A stretch of 64,000 nucleotides of DNA, from assembly GCA_022478985.1 (NCBI GenBank), contig JAKSZP010010631.1, forward strand, positions 1-64,000. The letters run 5' to 3'. Position 1 is the first letter of the stretch; each line of letters opens with the position of its first letter. The translations under genes and the position numbers were made by a program. Below the pieces are notes generated by a model. That model saw nothing but the letters and a program-made list of their open reading frames with translations, ran no database searches and was not told where the DNA came from. Source of the stretch: Massospora cicadina. Taxonomy: Eukaryota > Entomophthoromycota > Entomophthoromycetes > Entomophthorales > Entomophthoraceae. Shown here piece after piece: positions 46,291-56,004 of this stretch.

Positions 46291-46330
46291 TTCTGAACGT
46301 TTGAGGCCGCGGGCCTACCACCTGCTCCTC

Positions 46331-46659
46331 TTACCTTACTTGCCCAACTGCTCCCTGATATGGGCGCAGACTAATCTCCTCTGTGAGATTATCAAACTAG
46401 AATCAGACTTGAATCGAATAAGTTGCAAAAGTGATTGCAATGAGAGAGAAAAGTGCCTATGTTTTTTATTGTTAAGCTGGGCCAAACCAAAGAAGGTCCT
46501 TTTCTCAATACTAGTTTTCCTAACTAAACTAGTTTGGATTTTGAGACCATGGGTATTTGAGGCAAAAGTATATAAAGCTGAGTCATCTAAATTAGGAAAT
46601 ATAGGCTTTCAGCCTATCAGATTGAAGATAAATTTTTTTGAGGCAAAACTGACCCATGC
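46331..46659. other. Upstream region of LINE D, no gene supported
   Basis: Lies between the first recognisable ORF1 codon of LINE D and the 75-bp repeats. The only long ORF (46040-46672, plus strand) is antisense to LINE ORF1 and has no motif. Probably LINE D 5' UTR (inference); A1 cannot confirm because it is cut. Confidence 0.4.
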
Positions 46660-46959
46660 GGTAATGATTTGATGTATATCATCCAATCACCAGTGAGTAG
46701 AATCTTCTCACTTTGGTGGTGGTCAGACTCGTGTGGTAATGATTAGTTAATTTGCATCCTATCATCATTGAGTAAAATCTTCTCACCTTGGCGGTGTTCA
46801 GACTCATGTGGTAATGATTGGTTAATTTGTATCCTATCACTGTCAAGTAAAATCTTCTCACCTCAGCGGTGGTCAGACTCGTGTGGTAATGATTGGTTAA
46901 TTTGTATCCTATCATTGTCAAGTAATATCTTCTCACCTCGGAGGTGATCAAACCCGTGT
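46660..46959 (-). repeat. Four tandem 75-bp repeats
   Basis: Units start at 46660, 46735, 46810 and 46885, exactly 75 bp apart, 300 bp in all. The three right-hand units are about 85-95% alike, the leftmost more diverged. 75 is divisible by three, so frames persist. On the minus strand one frame reads GEKILLDSDRIQINQSLPHE per unit, and another is fully open (46951-46679). They lie directly upstream of LINE D in its direction of transcription. Confidence 0.95.
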
Positions 46960-47271
46960 GTTAACAAACACCCCAAATTCAGCTGAGAAGTTGGAGTAAT
47001 CTTATTATTAGTTATTACCTTTTTAAGCCGTTTTTTGTTATAAACCATACTTTTCTGATGGTTAGGGTTCCACTGTGAATCCACCAAGTTCTTTTCGCCG
47101 TGGATACTCTTATTGTTGATAACCACAATATTATTTGATGATTGGACAGGAGATGGGACAATCATAATAGCAGATTTGGGAGCACTAATAATTCCAACAT
47201 TTTTTATTTAAGTTGAGAAGGAGAATGTCTGACATACCCCAAGTAAAAGGCAATATTTCTTTCAAAGCTTT
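46960..47271 (-). other. Spacer between 75-bp repeats and LINE B
   Basis: A minus-strand ORF (47165-46863) runs through here into the repeats. It contains GEKNLVDSQWNPNHQKSM, weakly similar to the repeat unit (GEK-x-L-x-D spacing). No known domain. It may be an older, diverged repeat unit. Confidence 0.35.
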
Positions 47272-47389
47272 TCTTTTTTAGCACTAGTTGGTTCCAACCT
47301 AAATTGGGGGATACAACGATCTTTATTTAATCACGCCTGATCTCCTAAGAGCTTGAGGCGAAGGCAGGGGTAAGCAGAGGTGTCAAGAA

Positions 47390-50300
47390 AGGGTGGGGGA
47401 AACCTTTGCCAGAGCAGGTGTCCACTTAAACTGACCTATTGGCCCATGGCGACATGGTAAATACTATCAGAGACATCTCAAAATGAACCTGAAAGTGAGT
47501 GATCATTTGGGGCAGCGTCCACAGAGTGGAGTTAAAAGCGGCGCAAAGATATGAATTAGGTATAGTCCATATAACTGCACTAAATTCCAGGACCCTTAAT
47601 GATTGGGAGCTTTGGGGAGTGAGAGTTTGAACATGAAGTCCTGAACTGGGTGCGCTACCCAGGGTTCTGCTCGCAGGAGTTTGCGGACCTTGCAACAGAA
47701 AGGGGCTATGAGGGGGCAAGTAAAGAAGTGGTGGAGGTGGGTGTCTGTCAGCTCTGCTTATCGTGGGCAAACCTTGTGCTGGAAGGTAGGACCAGTTTGA
47801 TCCCTGTCCTGTATGAGCAGTGTAGAACACGCCACAGTGTATTTGACACTTTTGCTGAGAGAACAGGACGGGTAACTTCCATCCAGAGCGCTTTAATATC
47901 ACATTCCACAGTGGGGGGTAAAAGTTCTAGGATACAAGGACGCATAGGGGGTCTGTCCAAAGGGTAGTGATGGGAGATAACAACCATCCCATTGTGGACC
48001 AGGGCGTGATGCCGGGGGCTGATCCCAGGGCCACTCCTTTTATAAGGGAAGTCGTGGTACACCCATACTCCTGCCCTCTTAAGTGCAAGGAGAGCCTGAT
48101 TCCAGTAAAAACTCAATGAAGGTTTGAGGCGATGGCCCAGATGGTTTGTTAGCCACTCTCCCACAGCTGTAGGTGAGGTTCGTGGGAGCCCTAGAGGGGC
48201 TGCTAAACCCTGGCATAAGGCTAGAGCCCATTGTGGCATTGGAGCAATATCCCAGCAAATGATGGGCTTAAGGGAGCCTGTCAGGATTGAAGTGGCATGA
48301 GACCTAGTGTCCAAAAGACCTATGCCCCCCTCACAGAGGGTCAGGATATTGTGGTCAGAGCTGTGGGTGGGTGGTTGGATCCTTATATCCAACACCGTTG
48401 TATCACATTCAACCTCATGTAGAAACTGTCCATAAAGGGGAAGACATGAGTGAGAAACCATAGCTTTGATAGAAGAAAAACATTCGCCATCAGGGCGCGT
48501 CCCTGGGGGTGATACGCCGGCAGCTCCAGCTAGCTACACAAGAGTTTATTAAATTAAGTAAGCGGTCCTATTATCCTTGATTGCAACCCCTTGTGGTGTG
48601 GTGAGGACAACTAGATGCCAAAAGGTGTCCCGGGTAGGTTCCAAATCAAAAGGCAGATGAAAAGATGGGTACCAACTTGCACTATAATGGTTTTAGAAGT
48701 ATTAACTTTTGCATTGGACGCCTTGGAGTAGCAATCCAGGGCCTCCATGGCCAGGTCTAGGTCCTTCTTACATCTAACTGCCACTGATGTTTCATCAGCA
48801 AAGGCTATGGTGCGTGTGGGGGTTTCCCAGGAACCTGAATACCCACCAGTCGTTCCTTGAGTAGGGCCAGAAGAGGATCCAAAGCTATGTTAAACAAAAT
48901 TTGGGCTCAGTGGATCCCCTTGCCAGAGACCATGTTCAACCATAACCGCTGCTGTAAAGCCTGTTGGGGACAGTTCCTTAGTATGAAGCTGGGTGTAAAG
49001 AGCTGATAGCCATGTCCTAGTTTGTGGTGGGATGTGGAGGCGGGTTAGGAGGCGTCCAGATACTTTCAATTTACTCGATCATATGCTTTTTCATATCCAG
49101 AAGCGCCACAAAACCATGTGTTTGAGATAAGTTAGCTGACAAGGTTGCCTAAAGCTCATTGTAATTGTTCCAAAGCGATCTCCCAGGGATAAAGCCATGT
49201 TGAGCTGGGTTGAGGCATGGTGCTTCCCACTTAGTTATAAAGTTTGCTAGAAGCTTAGTAAATATATTGTGGTACGTGTTCAATTGTGATATTGGTCGCC
49301 AGTTTGCAAGGTCCTCTTGGCTTGCTTTCTTATGAATAAGGGTATAATTGATCCTCTCGAGTCAGGAAGTACTCCCCTTCTGCCAAGAGGGTCAAGAAGA
49401 GGGGCTGGAGGGCCTTTGTAACTGCGACGGGATCCACTAGATACATCTCAAACGGGATACCATCTGAGCCTGGGGCCTTCAGATGTGGGCTGTGGAGAAA
49501 AATGTTCATTACTCCTTGCTGTGTATTTGGTGCAAAAAGTTCTTCATCCGCCAAGAAATTAACAATTGGATCTGGAGTCCCTTCAATTAATTCATGAACA
49601 TCTTCTGAGCTTACACAAGCTGCCTTGAAGAGGGCTGAATAGTAACGGTGGATCTCATTGGTGATCTCCTTCTTATTTGTGGTGACAGTGGTCCCCACCC
49701 TCAGCCTTGCAATCTCCTGATCCTTTGAGCGGACTTTCTGCTTCTGGTAAAAGAAACAGGTGGGCCATTCCCACTGGGTGTAGTAACGTGACGAGGTGAA
49801 CTTTGCTGCACGTTCTTCTTTCTCAGTTAGTTCCTTCTGGTATGTCTCGTGGGCAAATTCCCAAGCCTTCAACCATTGAGAGGAAAACACTGGGCAGCAA
49901 ATCCTTTCAAGGTGTCTTATTCTAGCTTCAGCACATCTGACTTTATCCTGGGCCACTGTCATTCGAGCCTTAGAACAATAATCAGCTACCTTTAGGATCC
50001 TTGCTTTTGTATCAGCCCAATTTTCTTGTAAAGTTTTCAAATGAGGTGAGGCCAGGTGCTCTGGCTCACAATTGGCTGCATTTACCTTCTTTCTTGCAAA
50101 CTGTTTGTTCAAGAGCCTTGGAGCAATCCTTGGCCAAAATCTTCTTGATGGTCTGAGGATTGTTTCAGGATCACCGTGAGAGATCTGTGATCACTTATAT
50201 TGTTATCTCGGGTTATGGGAGAGGAAAGTTAACCAACCAGCAATGGGACCACTAGGGCCATATCAATCCGTGAAGCTGATAAGAATCTCTGACCTGCACC

Positions 50301-50865
50301 TTGGATCTGAAACATACAGCCAAGTCCAGTTGCTTAGGGGGGAGGGCAGCCATGAAACCACTTGACCTGAGGAAATTTTGAAGCCGAGCTGTACCTCATC
50401 TGCCTTGTGTGGCAGGAGTAAAGTTGTCATGCACCTGACTTAATATTGTGTTGAAATTCCCCATCAGCACTGTATCGCCTGGGTGTTGTAGTAGAGCAAG
50501 TTCTTTCAAAAGACGGTCCTGATCTTGACCAGCATCTGGCAGGTATATGCTTGCAACAAAGAAGGAGAACTCAGGGGTTGATAATTTAGCCAATATAAGG
50601 CAATTGACAAGGTGTCTCAAAAATTGGTGGGTTTACACCCGGGGGTTGAGGATAATAAGGGCCACATAGTGTGTCCAACAGGAGTTAACTCCAAATTGAT
50701 CATTTCATGCTACAAAATCTGAGGGGGGACATGGGGCTCCTGGATGTCTGCAATATTTATGTGAGTCGACCTGAAGTTGTGGAGGAGGCGGGCTCTCCAC
50801 TTGTAATCCTGCAGCCCATTAGAGTTAATGGACTGCAGGGTCAGGGTGCCCCTTTGGGGCCTCAT
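47390..50865 (-). pseudogene. LINE B ORF2 (endonuclease-reverse transcriptase)
   Basis: Starts at ATG 50865-50863, overlapping the ORF1 stop. Endonuclease: LTLQSINSNGLQDYKWRARL with IQEPH (Glu present), IYLPDAG and LMGNFN. A 260-codon open stretch (50112-49330) holds the endonuclease-RT linker and KAPGSDGIPFEMY. RT continues with LANWRPISQLN near 49300, QHGFIPGRSLWNN near 49190, WQGDPLSP near 48910, and FADE at 48802-48791, where the second catalytic Asp is Glu. The open stretch 48461-47748 is thumb and connector (GGIGLLDTRSHATSIL), then TDTHLHHFFTCPL, the remnant of the C-terminal knuckle. Stops near 49320, 48470 and 47755. Confidence 0.9.
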
Positions 50866-53060
50866 AGATGTCCCCCTTTATATCCTGGGGGGTTACCGGA
50901 GCTTCTGCCTGCATCTGTAAGGCTGCTCATCTTTAATCCGTGAGCTTGACTCTTTGCAGCAATCCGTGCTGATTGATGAGGAGGAGGATTATCCTGAGTT
51001 AGTGGGGCTGAGGAGCCTGTAAGCCAGCGAAAGATACTTCCCCTGCTGCTTTGCACAGGAGTATCTTGAGGGTTCTCCATAGACTCCTCCATTTGTGTAT
51101 CATCTGATGTATCAGAGTCCAGAGTCACCTCCTTCAGTACTGAGAATGGCGTCTGAGTTGCAACACACGTAGATGGTGGGGGTGGCAATGACTTGGAACC
51201 TCCACCCTGACTTGGGGTACTCCATACCTGTTCCACCCTTAGGGTATTCTGTATTACTGAATTCGTTTTAGATGCCACCCCTGGGCTTTCTTCCTCTGTG
51301 TTAGATTGATGAGAAGAAGATCTGCGCTTATTTTGGGATGGTGAAGGGTCTGGCAATTTAGAAGGTGTTCCCATTTGGAGAGGGTTTTCCGCACTAAGGG
51401 AATAAAGTTGTGCTACTGGCTGTGCCTTCTCAACTGCTACACAAAGGGCAGAGGGGGTGAGATCTTGTACGGCACCCAGTGGGTTGGTTGTGGTATTGCC
51501 GGTGCTGCTGTATGGGAGCGTTTCTTACCTGTCACAGAGACTTGGCTGCTAGATGAGAGAGATTTGTTTAAGAGCAGTACAACTATTATATAGGTGGCTT
51601 AAAACATTACATTATGAGCAACATGGTCGTTCCTGGTCTGGATCAACAAAGAAGATTTCATGACAGGATCCAATGACTGCAACACGTGGGATAACCTCCA
51701 TGTTGCGGTCATTATTGGGTTGGGGATAAATGATGCCCTAGCAATATGAGCCCTCTGGGTTGGGGCTTAATAGGCTGGTGCGCACAGGTCTACTGATAGA
51801 ACTGACCCAAATTCCATCAATCCTCGATGAAGCGCAAGCTTAAGGGATTCTGGGTCCAATGTAGTTGGAAAATTTGATAAAGTTAACCAGGAAATTTTTA
51901 AAGTTAGATCTAGTTCTCAGCACACAAAGAGAACCATGCGGAATCTCATGTGTAACTGAGGCTGCTTAATTTGTATCTGCTGCAGTTGTAAACCCTACAT
52001 CAATATAGTGGCTTTCCACCACTTCATGAATAGTGGTACTAACTGGAAAAGCTCTTGCATATGCCTTCAAAATAACTACTATAATCCCGTGCATAAAACT
52101 CAACAGGATTATGCCCATAGTAGACTCTAACTGCATGAGCAAGAGTGGACCTAGGGAGTGCACATTGTGAGCGAGTTTCTGCCCATTTTTCCCCACTTCC
52201 GCCACAAAAGCAGCTTCATGAGGGTCAATGGTGGGTGGTGCAGGCACTAGTTTTTTTTGCCATGCGCCTGGGGCATCCTTCAGTCGCTTATTTTTGTTTT
52301 CATTTACATTTAAATGTAATTTAGTGGAATCCCCATGGGGGAATACCCGACGGAGGCGCTGGCATTCCTCTGGATTTACGCGCTGGCCCCTGCTGGGCCT
52401 TCCCCTGTAGGTACTTGATTTTTTGCAGTTGGGTAGGCTTACCTGGTTTGGGTTTATACCCTGCCAATTGATTGGGTAATTCTGGCTTATCATCAAACCA
52501 TTCTATTACTCCCGCCTTCTATGACCATCAGCAGATACTGGTAGGGATTTTTCAGCCGGTGATTGGCTATTTGGCTAGTCCCATTTGAATTTTGAATTTT
52601 GATTTTGATTTTTATGAACATTACAGCTAACTGATTCACCACTCAGTGTTGATTCAGTTGATGCGCGTTGGTTACCTTCCAAACATTTAAAATGACAACC
52701 AACTGATTCATCAAATACTTAGATTCAGTTTGGCCGCTTATGGTAATGTTGGAAGTGAAAAAATGACGACCAACTGATTCAACACTTTCTTACGATTCAG
52801 TTTGGGCGCCCAGGCTGATTTCTGAAGTGGATGCCGTTGGCAAAGCTATACCAACCCCATGTAAGATATTGGGAGCTGCAATACTCCCTACTACCGTGGG
52901 TAAAGCCTTAGATGTGCTTCCAGGGTGGGGCGCACTAATTGGGTGACCCTCAGTCAACTCAGAGTTGACTGGGGTAGGTTGTACGGTGGTGGTATCACAT
53001 GTGATCCCACCATGGTTTAATGAAAGTTGGTCTGCTTCTGCTTATTCAGCTGCAGTTTAT
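50862..53060 (-). pseudogene. LINE B ORF1
   Basis: N-terminal Thr/Pro-rich segment (NSELTEGHPISAPHPGSTS, near 52940), then three 24-residue repeat units (52845-52628). A 176-codon open stretch (52496-51966) includes YRGRPSRGQRVNPEECQRLR, a basic NENKNKRLK patch, and the block HYIDVGFTTAAD, homologous to GWLDLGFKSKKAAD of LINE A1 ORF1. The C-terminal open stretch 51374-50862 is Ser/Pro/Gln-rich with an acidic patch (DSDTSDDTQMEE) and ends GYKGGHL. No zinc knuckle was recognised in the decayed middle part (51960-51400). Stops and a frameshift between the parts. Confidence 0.75.
52628..52845 (-). repeat. Three imperfect 72-bp repeats in LINE B ORF1
   Basis: CTGATTCA-anchored units begin at 52631, 52703 and 52774, with a second shared block GATTCAGTTTGG-like about 25 bp later. 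On the minus strand they give 24-residue units around QTES...NQLVV. Length variation here would keep frame. Confidence 0.75.
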
Positions 53061-53170
53061 GAGCGGGTTGTATGGGTCAATGAACAAGTTGGCAAAAAGA
53101 GGGTTTTGTGATTTGTGGTGAGTTTGAGTGAGTTCTGAAGCATTGGAGGTGTGTTCAGTGGACTTTACCA

Positions 53171-53584
53171 CAACTATATGTTAGATTCATTAAGCTAAAT
53201 TTCTTTTATAAAGCTTTTCAGTAACAATCCTTTGGGTTTTCTGATTAGCATTTGTGATTATTAATTATTTAATTTCTTTTTTTTTTTTTTTAGTACTAGA
53301 TGGTCCCAAAGGGGGGGGGGGGGGGGGATTCATCGATGTTTAATTATTTAATTTCTTCAATGTAAATTTCCAGGATGAAAAATATACTAGCTTATCATAT
53401 TAATTATTGACAACGCTCCCCTCAAGGTCCTATCAAAGGGGAGTATAAAGATTAAAAAATTACATAAGCTTGAAATTACGGTACCATCATGAAAATTGGC
53501 AAAGGTTTTTTTCAGAATCATCCTTATGGATAACGTGTTTTGTATTTTTGGTGTGGAAGATTATTGCTGTTGCTCATTACCTTA
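53171..53584. other. AT-rich spacer with a micro-insertion
   Basis: No gene seen. It holds the retro-insert at 53279-53339. An imperfect hairpin (CTCCCCT and AGGGGAG) lies near 53418-53444. Confidence 0.4.
53261..53357 (-). mobile_element. 61-bp retro-insert with perfect 18-bp target duplications
   Basis: TTAATTATTTAATTTCTT occurs at 53261-53278 and 53340-53357. Between them, read on the minus strand: CATCGATGAAT, a C15 run, TTTGGGACCATCTAGTACTA, and an A15 tail. The 3' part resembles the last bases of LINE B (ATCCCCC...GGAACCAACTAGTGCTAAAAAA). Best explained as an extremely 5'-truncated LINE copy. Confidence 0.82.
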
Positions 53585-55300
53585 ATATTAAGAAAAAAAA
53601 ATGAGGTACACCAACCAGTAAATGGACATTACCAAAACAGAAACACAAAACTAAACAAACTAAAAATATGAAACAAATGCCGAAAATAAGCAGCGAGGCA
53701 CACAAAAAATGAGAATCCAACCTATTTGGTGGCACATCAGCGAGCCACTTATCCCAACATGGTGGAGGGGAAGGGGAGATCAGGAAGGTTACTCTTTTTG
53801 ATTTCCACACTGAAGAGGAGGATCAATGGTGATAGTAAGGGGATTGGAGCACCTTGGGATGAGGGTTGAGTTGAAGTAGATAATTGTTGAAGCTGTTAAT
53901 GACAATTTAGCTCTGAAGCATAGCCTCTATGAGTTCAGCAACATGCTGTTCACCTTGGATGTGGGAATTTAAAAGCTGTGCTAGTTTTGTAATTTTGTCC
54001 CTGGTGAGACATTTGGATGGGTAAAATTCTGCCATTTTAGCAAAGCTTTTGACAATGGTGGTGGTAGCTTCTTTGAGAGGGAAATTTCATCTTTTGCAGC
54101 AACAGGGAAATTGGGGGAAACTTGGTGGTATGCAGCCCTCCTTTAAATTCAGCAATAGATTTTGCCACAACTTTGTGGAGATGGTGACTTTTGGTGAGGC
54201 CATCATGGCCTCAGATAATTGATGGTCATTACAAAAAAGCGTATCATTGGGTTTGGGGACATATTTGTTGTGCGGGGCTGGGGCATCAAAGTCTGAATTC
54301 AGATAAGGTTTTAAATCAATTGAAAAGTCTGGTGGGGGGAATATCACCAAATTTAGTCAATTCATCCAATAAGTACCAGGGATTTTGGCTGACTTGGATT
54401 GATTCAGTGATCATTGGCTGTGGTAGGGTAAGTTTTGAGGTGGTAAATTTTTTAGATTGAATAGGTGTCCAAACTTGCTCCCAATTAGTTGGCATTGGTG
54501 TAAATTGTCCGGATTGGGCTTGGGTCTTTAGATTTTGCTTCTGATTCATCAAGATTATGGCCTGGGGGTCGAGGGCAGCCAAAATCCCAACTCAAAAGCT
54601 ATTGTTGCAGCCTCATGGGCGGGGGTTGGCGGGGTTTGCAGGGTTTTAATTGTAGTAATATGCTTATTTAGTATGATTAACTCAGGCATAGGGGGCAAAC
54701 TTTGCGGCCGTTGTCAATGTGAGCCCAAAATAAATAGTCTAGTGTGAATGAAATACAGGCACATGGTGGGATGTGATGGGATATGGTGAACTGGTAGAGG
54801 GTAATGGTGGCCATTACCAAGGCGTAGCTGGGCGCTCAGCACCACTCATGACAACTAATTGGGTGATGGGGTCAAAGCTATTAGTGGAAAGCTGTGATAT
54901 AAACTACTCTTAAAGTGTTTAATGGGGATGGTGCGAGGTGAGGTTTGTAAAGGCCACCACAAGTGGTGTATTATCTGGGAGATGTGTTTGGGTAGTGTAA
55001 TGGGGTTGTTTTTGTATATTAGGGCGTATCTGCTGCAGCAGCCGCATCCTTTTTGGTGCGGAATCCAACATCAAAATACTTATTGTAAGGGCAGAATTTA
55101 ATACCCTGCTGGCGCAAAGGTGGCTGTTGCCAGATCAATAATCAATTTGTTATCATATGGGAAGAGATGTCCATTATCATGCAGGGGCAAAGCATATAGA
55201 GGAGAGTAGTAGGGCTAGGGGGTGGGGCGGGTTGGGTGGAATTTTGTGAGGTGTTATTCTAAGTTCCTTAGAGGGCAAAATTTTCCATATGTATTTGGCA
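53585..55300 (-). mobile_element. ORF1-only LINE derivative, copy 3
   Basis: Longest copy. ORF1 begins before YNKYFDVGFRTKKDAAAAAD (about 55100-55030), homologous to the LINE A1 block GWLDLGFKSKKAADEAAA. The knuckle region FWAHIDNGRKVCPLC (about 54733-54690) matches FWAQVNNGRQICSLC of copy 1, though a stop follows. A helical C-terminal domain lies at about 54075-53910. The 3' UTR follows with no RT or endonuclease and ends GGTAATGTCCATTTACTGG, TTGGTGTACCTC (53634-53602), the LINE-type tail. The 5' limit is approximate. Confidence 0.75.
53905..55150 (-). pseudogene. ORF1-like protein of the ORF1-only family, copy 3
   Basis: Order of parts on the minus strand: YFDVGFRTKKDAAAAAD block, decayed middle with PPCACISF before FWAHIDNGRKVCPLC (half of the zinc knuckle), Ala/Pro/Gln-rich linker with NWEQVWTPIQSKKFTTSKLT (open at 54582-54316), an acidic stretch (IDLKPYLNSDFDAP, open at 54350-54087), and the C-terminal helical domain FAKMAEFYPSKCLTRDKITK with HVAELIEAML, stop near 53910. 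The C-terminal domain aligns with copy 1. Function unknown; RNA binding by analogy with LINE ORF1p. Several stops and frame changes. Confidence 0.68.
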
Positions 55301-55959
55301 GACTGGATGGGCCAGTCTTCAAATGTTTACCTGCAAGGCGTTAAGCACTAGGCAGAGAACCACCACAGCTCAACACTGTGGCACAAGATGGTGGATCTGA
55401 GGAAATGAATTGGATAATTGATGCGGTAAGATGTCAGTGGAAAATATACTGTTTTTTCAAAATTTTCTCAAAAATGATGTTGAGCAGAAGGAAAAGTTTA
55501 GGTGCTTGTTATTTTTTAAAATATTTGAGGTGGGTGACCTTGAGATAAATATACACACCAAAAATATCTCAAGCCAGTACATATTTTAGACTAAAAACCT
55601 GCACCAGGATGGAAGCAGTCTAACCTGCCAGGCTAACCACCCTTGGTGCTTGTTATTTCAAATCTAACAATTTAATTTAGGGGTTCTGCTCTCACCACTA
55701 TATTAAAAATAATAAGAATCTAATAAAGCTAAAACAGGTGTTTATATAGATTTTTTTAATAGCTGTTTGGGGTAAAAGAGAATTCTATATATAAAACTGG
55801 TGTTAAGTATTAAAAGTAACTTCAGCTCAAGTGTGATAGGCATCAGTTTAATAATAAGCTTCAATCCTAATTAGTTAATTTGGGCAATCAACCTATTGGA
55901 GCTCTCAATTCTTGGCTTGCCTTTGACAGATTGGCTGAGGATGGGTTTGAAGTAGGTAT
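55301..55959. other. Spacer containing a small SINE, no gene
   Basis: Apart from the 130-bp tRNA-like element at 55515-55644, no coding or structural signal was recognised. Confidence 0.45.
55501..55658 (-). mobile_element. Short tRNA-like SINE with perfect 14-bp target duplications
   Basis: GGTGCTTGTTATTT at 55501-55514 and 55645-55658 are identical and flank 130 bp. On the minus strand the insert starts GGGTGGTTAGCCTGGCAGG (A-box-like), continues with a CTTCCAT loop and TGCAGGTTTTTAGTC (weak B box), and ends A-rich (CAAATATTTTAAA). The order matches the SINE1 head. No LINE-type tail is present, so its mobilisation may differ. Confidence 0.7.
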
Positions 55960-56004
55960 GACATATCCATGAGGCAAGGATTGTATATATTTGAGCCTTT
56001 CACC

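Larger units (their letters stand above)
41166..46330 (-). mobile_element. LINE copy D, near full length
   Basis: Minus-strand copy, same family as A1 and F. ORF1 is at 46290-44955, ORF2 at 44948-41300, and the 3' tail at 41210-41166 (TGTCCGTCCAATGGTCGGC, AATAAATTTAAA). The best-preserved ORF1 of the window. ORF2 is broken by frameshifts. The 5' UTR begins upstream of 46290 and may include the 75-bp repeats at 46660-46959. Very similar to F over ORF2; identical stretches are longer than D versus A1. It carries a 19-bp micro-insertion at 43747-43765. Confidence 0.93.
47272..53170 (-). mobile_element. LINE B, second LINE family, near full length
   Basis: About 5.9 kb on the minus strand. ORF1 is at about 53060-50862, ORF2 from 50865 to about 47390. 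The 3' end is GATCAGGCGTGATTAAATAAA (47345-47325) followed by a further 50 bp ending CCAACTAGTGCTAAAAAAG (47290-47272). Protein motifs are clearly related to LINE A but divergent. ORF1 and ORF2 overlap by four bases (ATGA), unlike LINE A and D. The 5' end is approximate. Confidence 0.88.

Noticed and set aside
46040..46672. 210-codon ORF on the plus strand
   Set aside because: Antisense to the LINE D ORF1 N-terminus and upstream region; no motif, and the LINE reading on the other strand explains the sequence.
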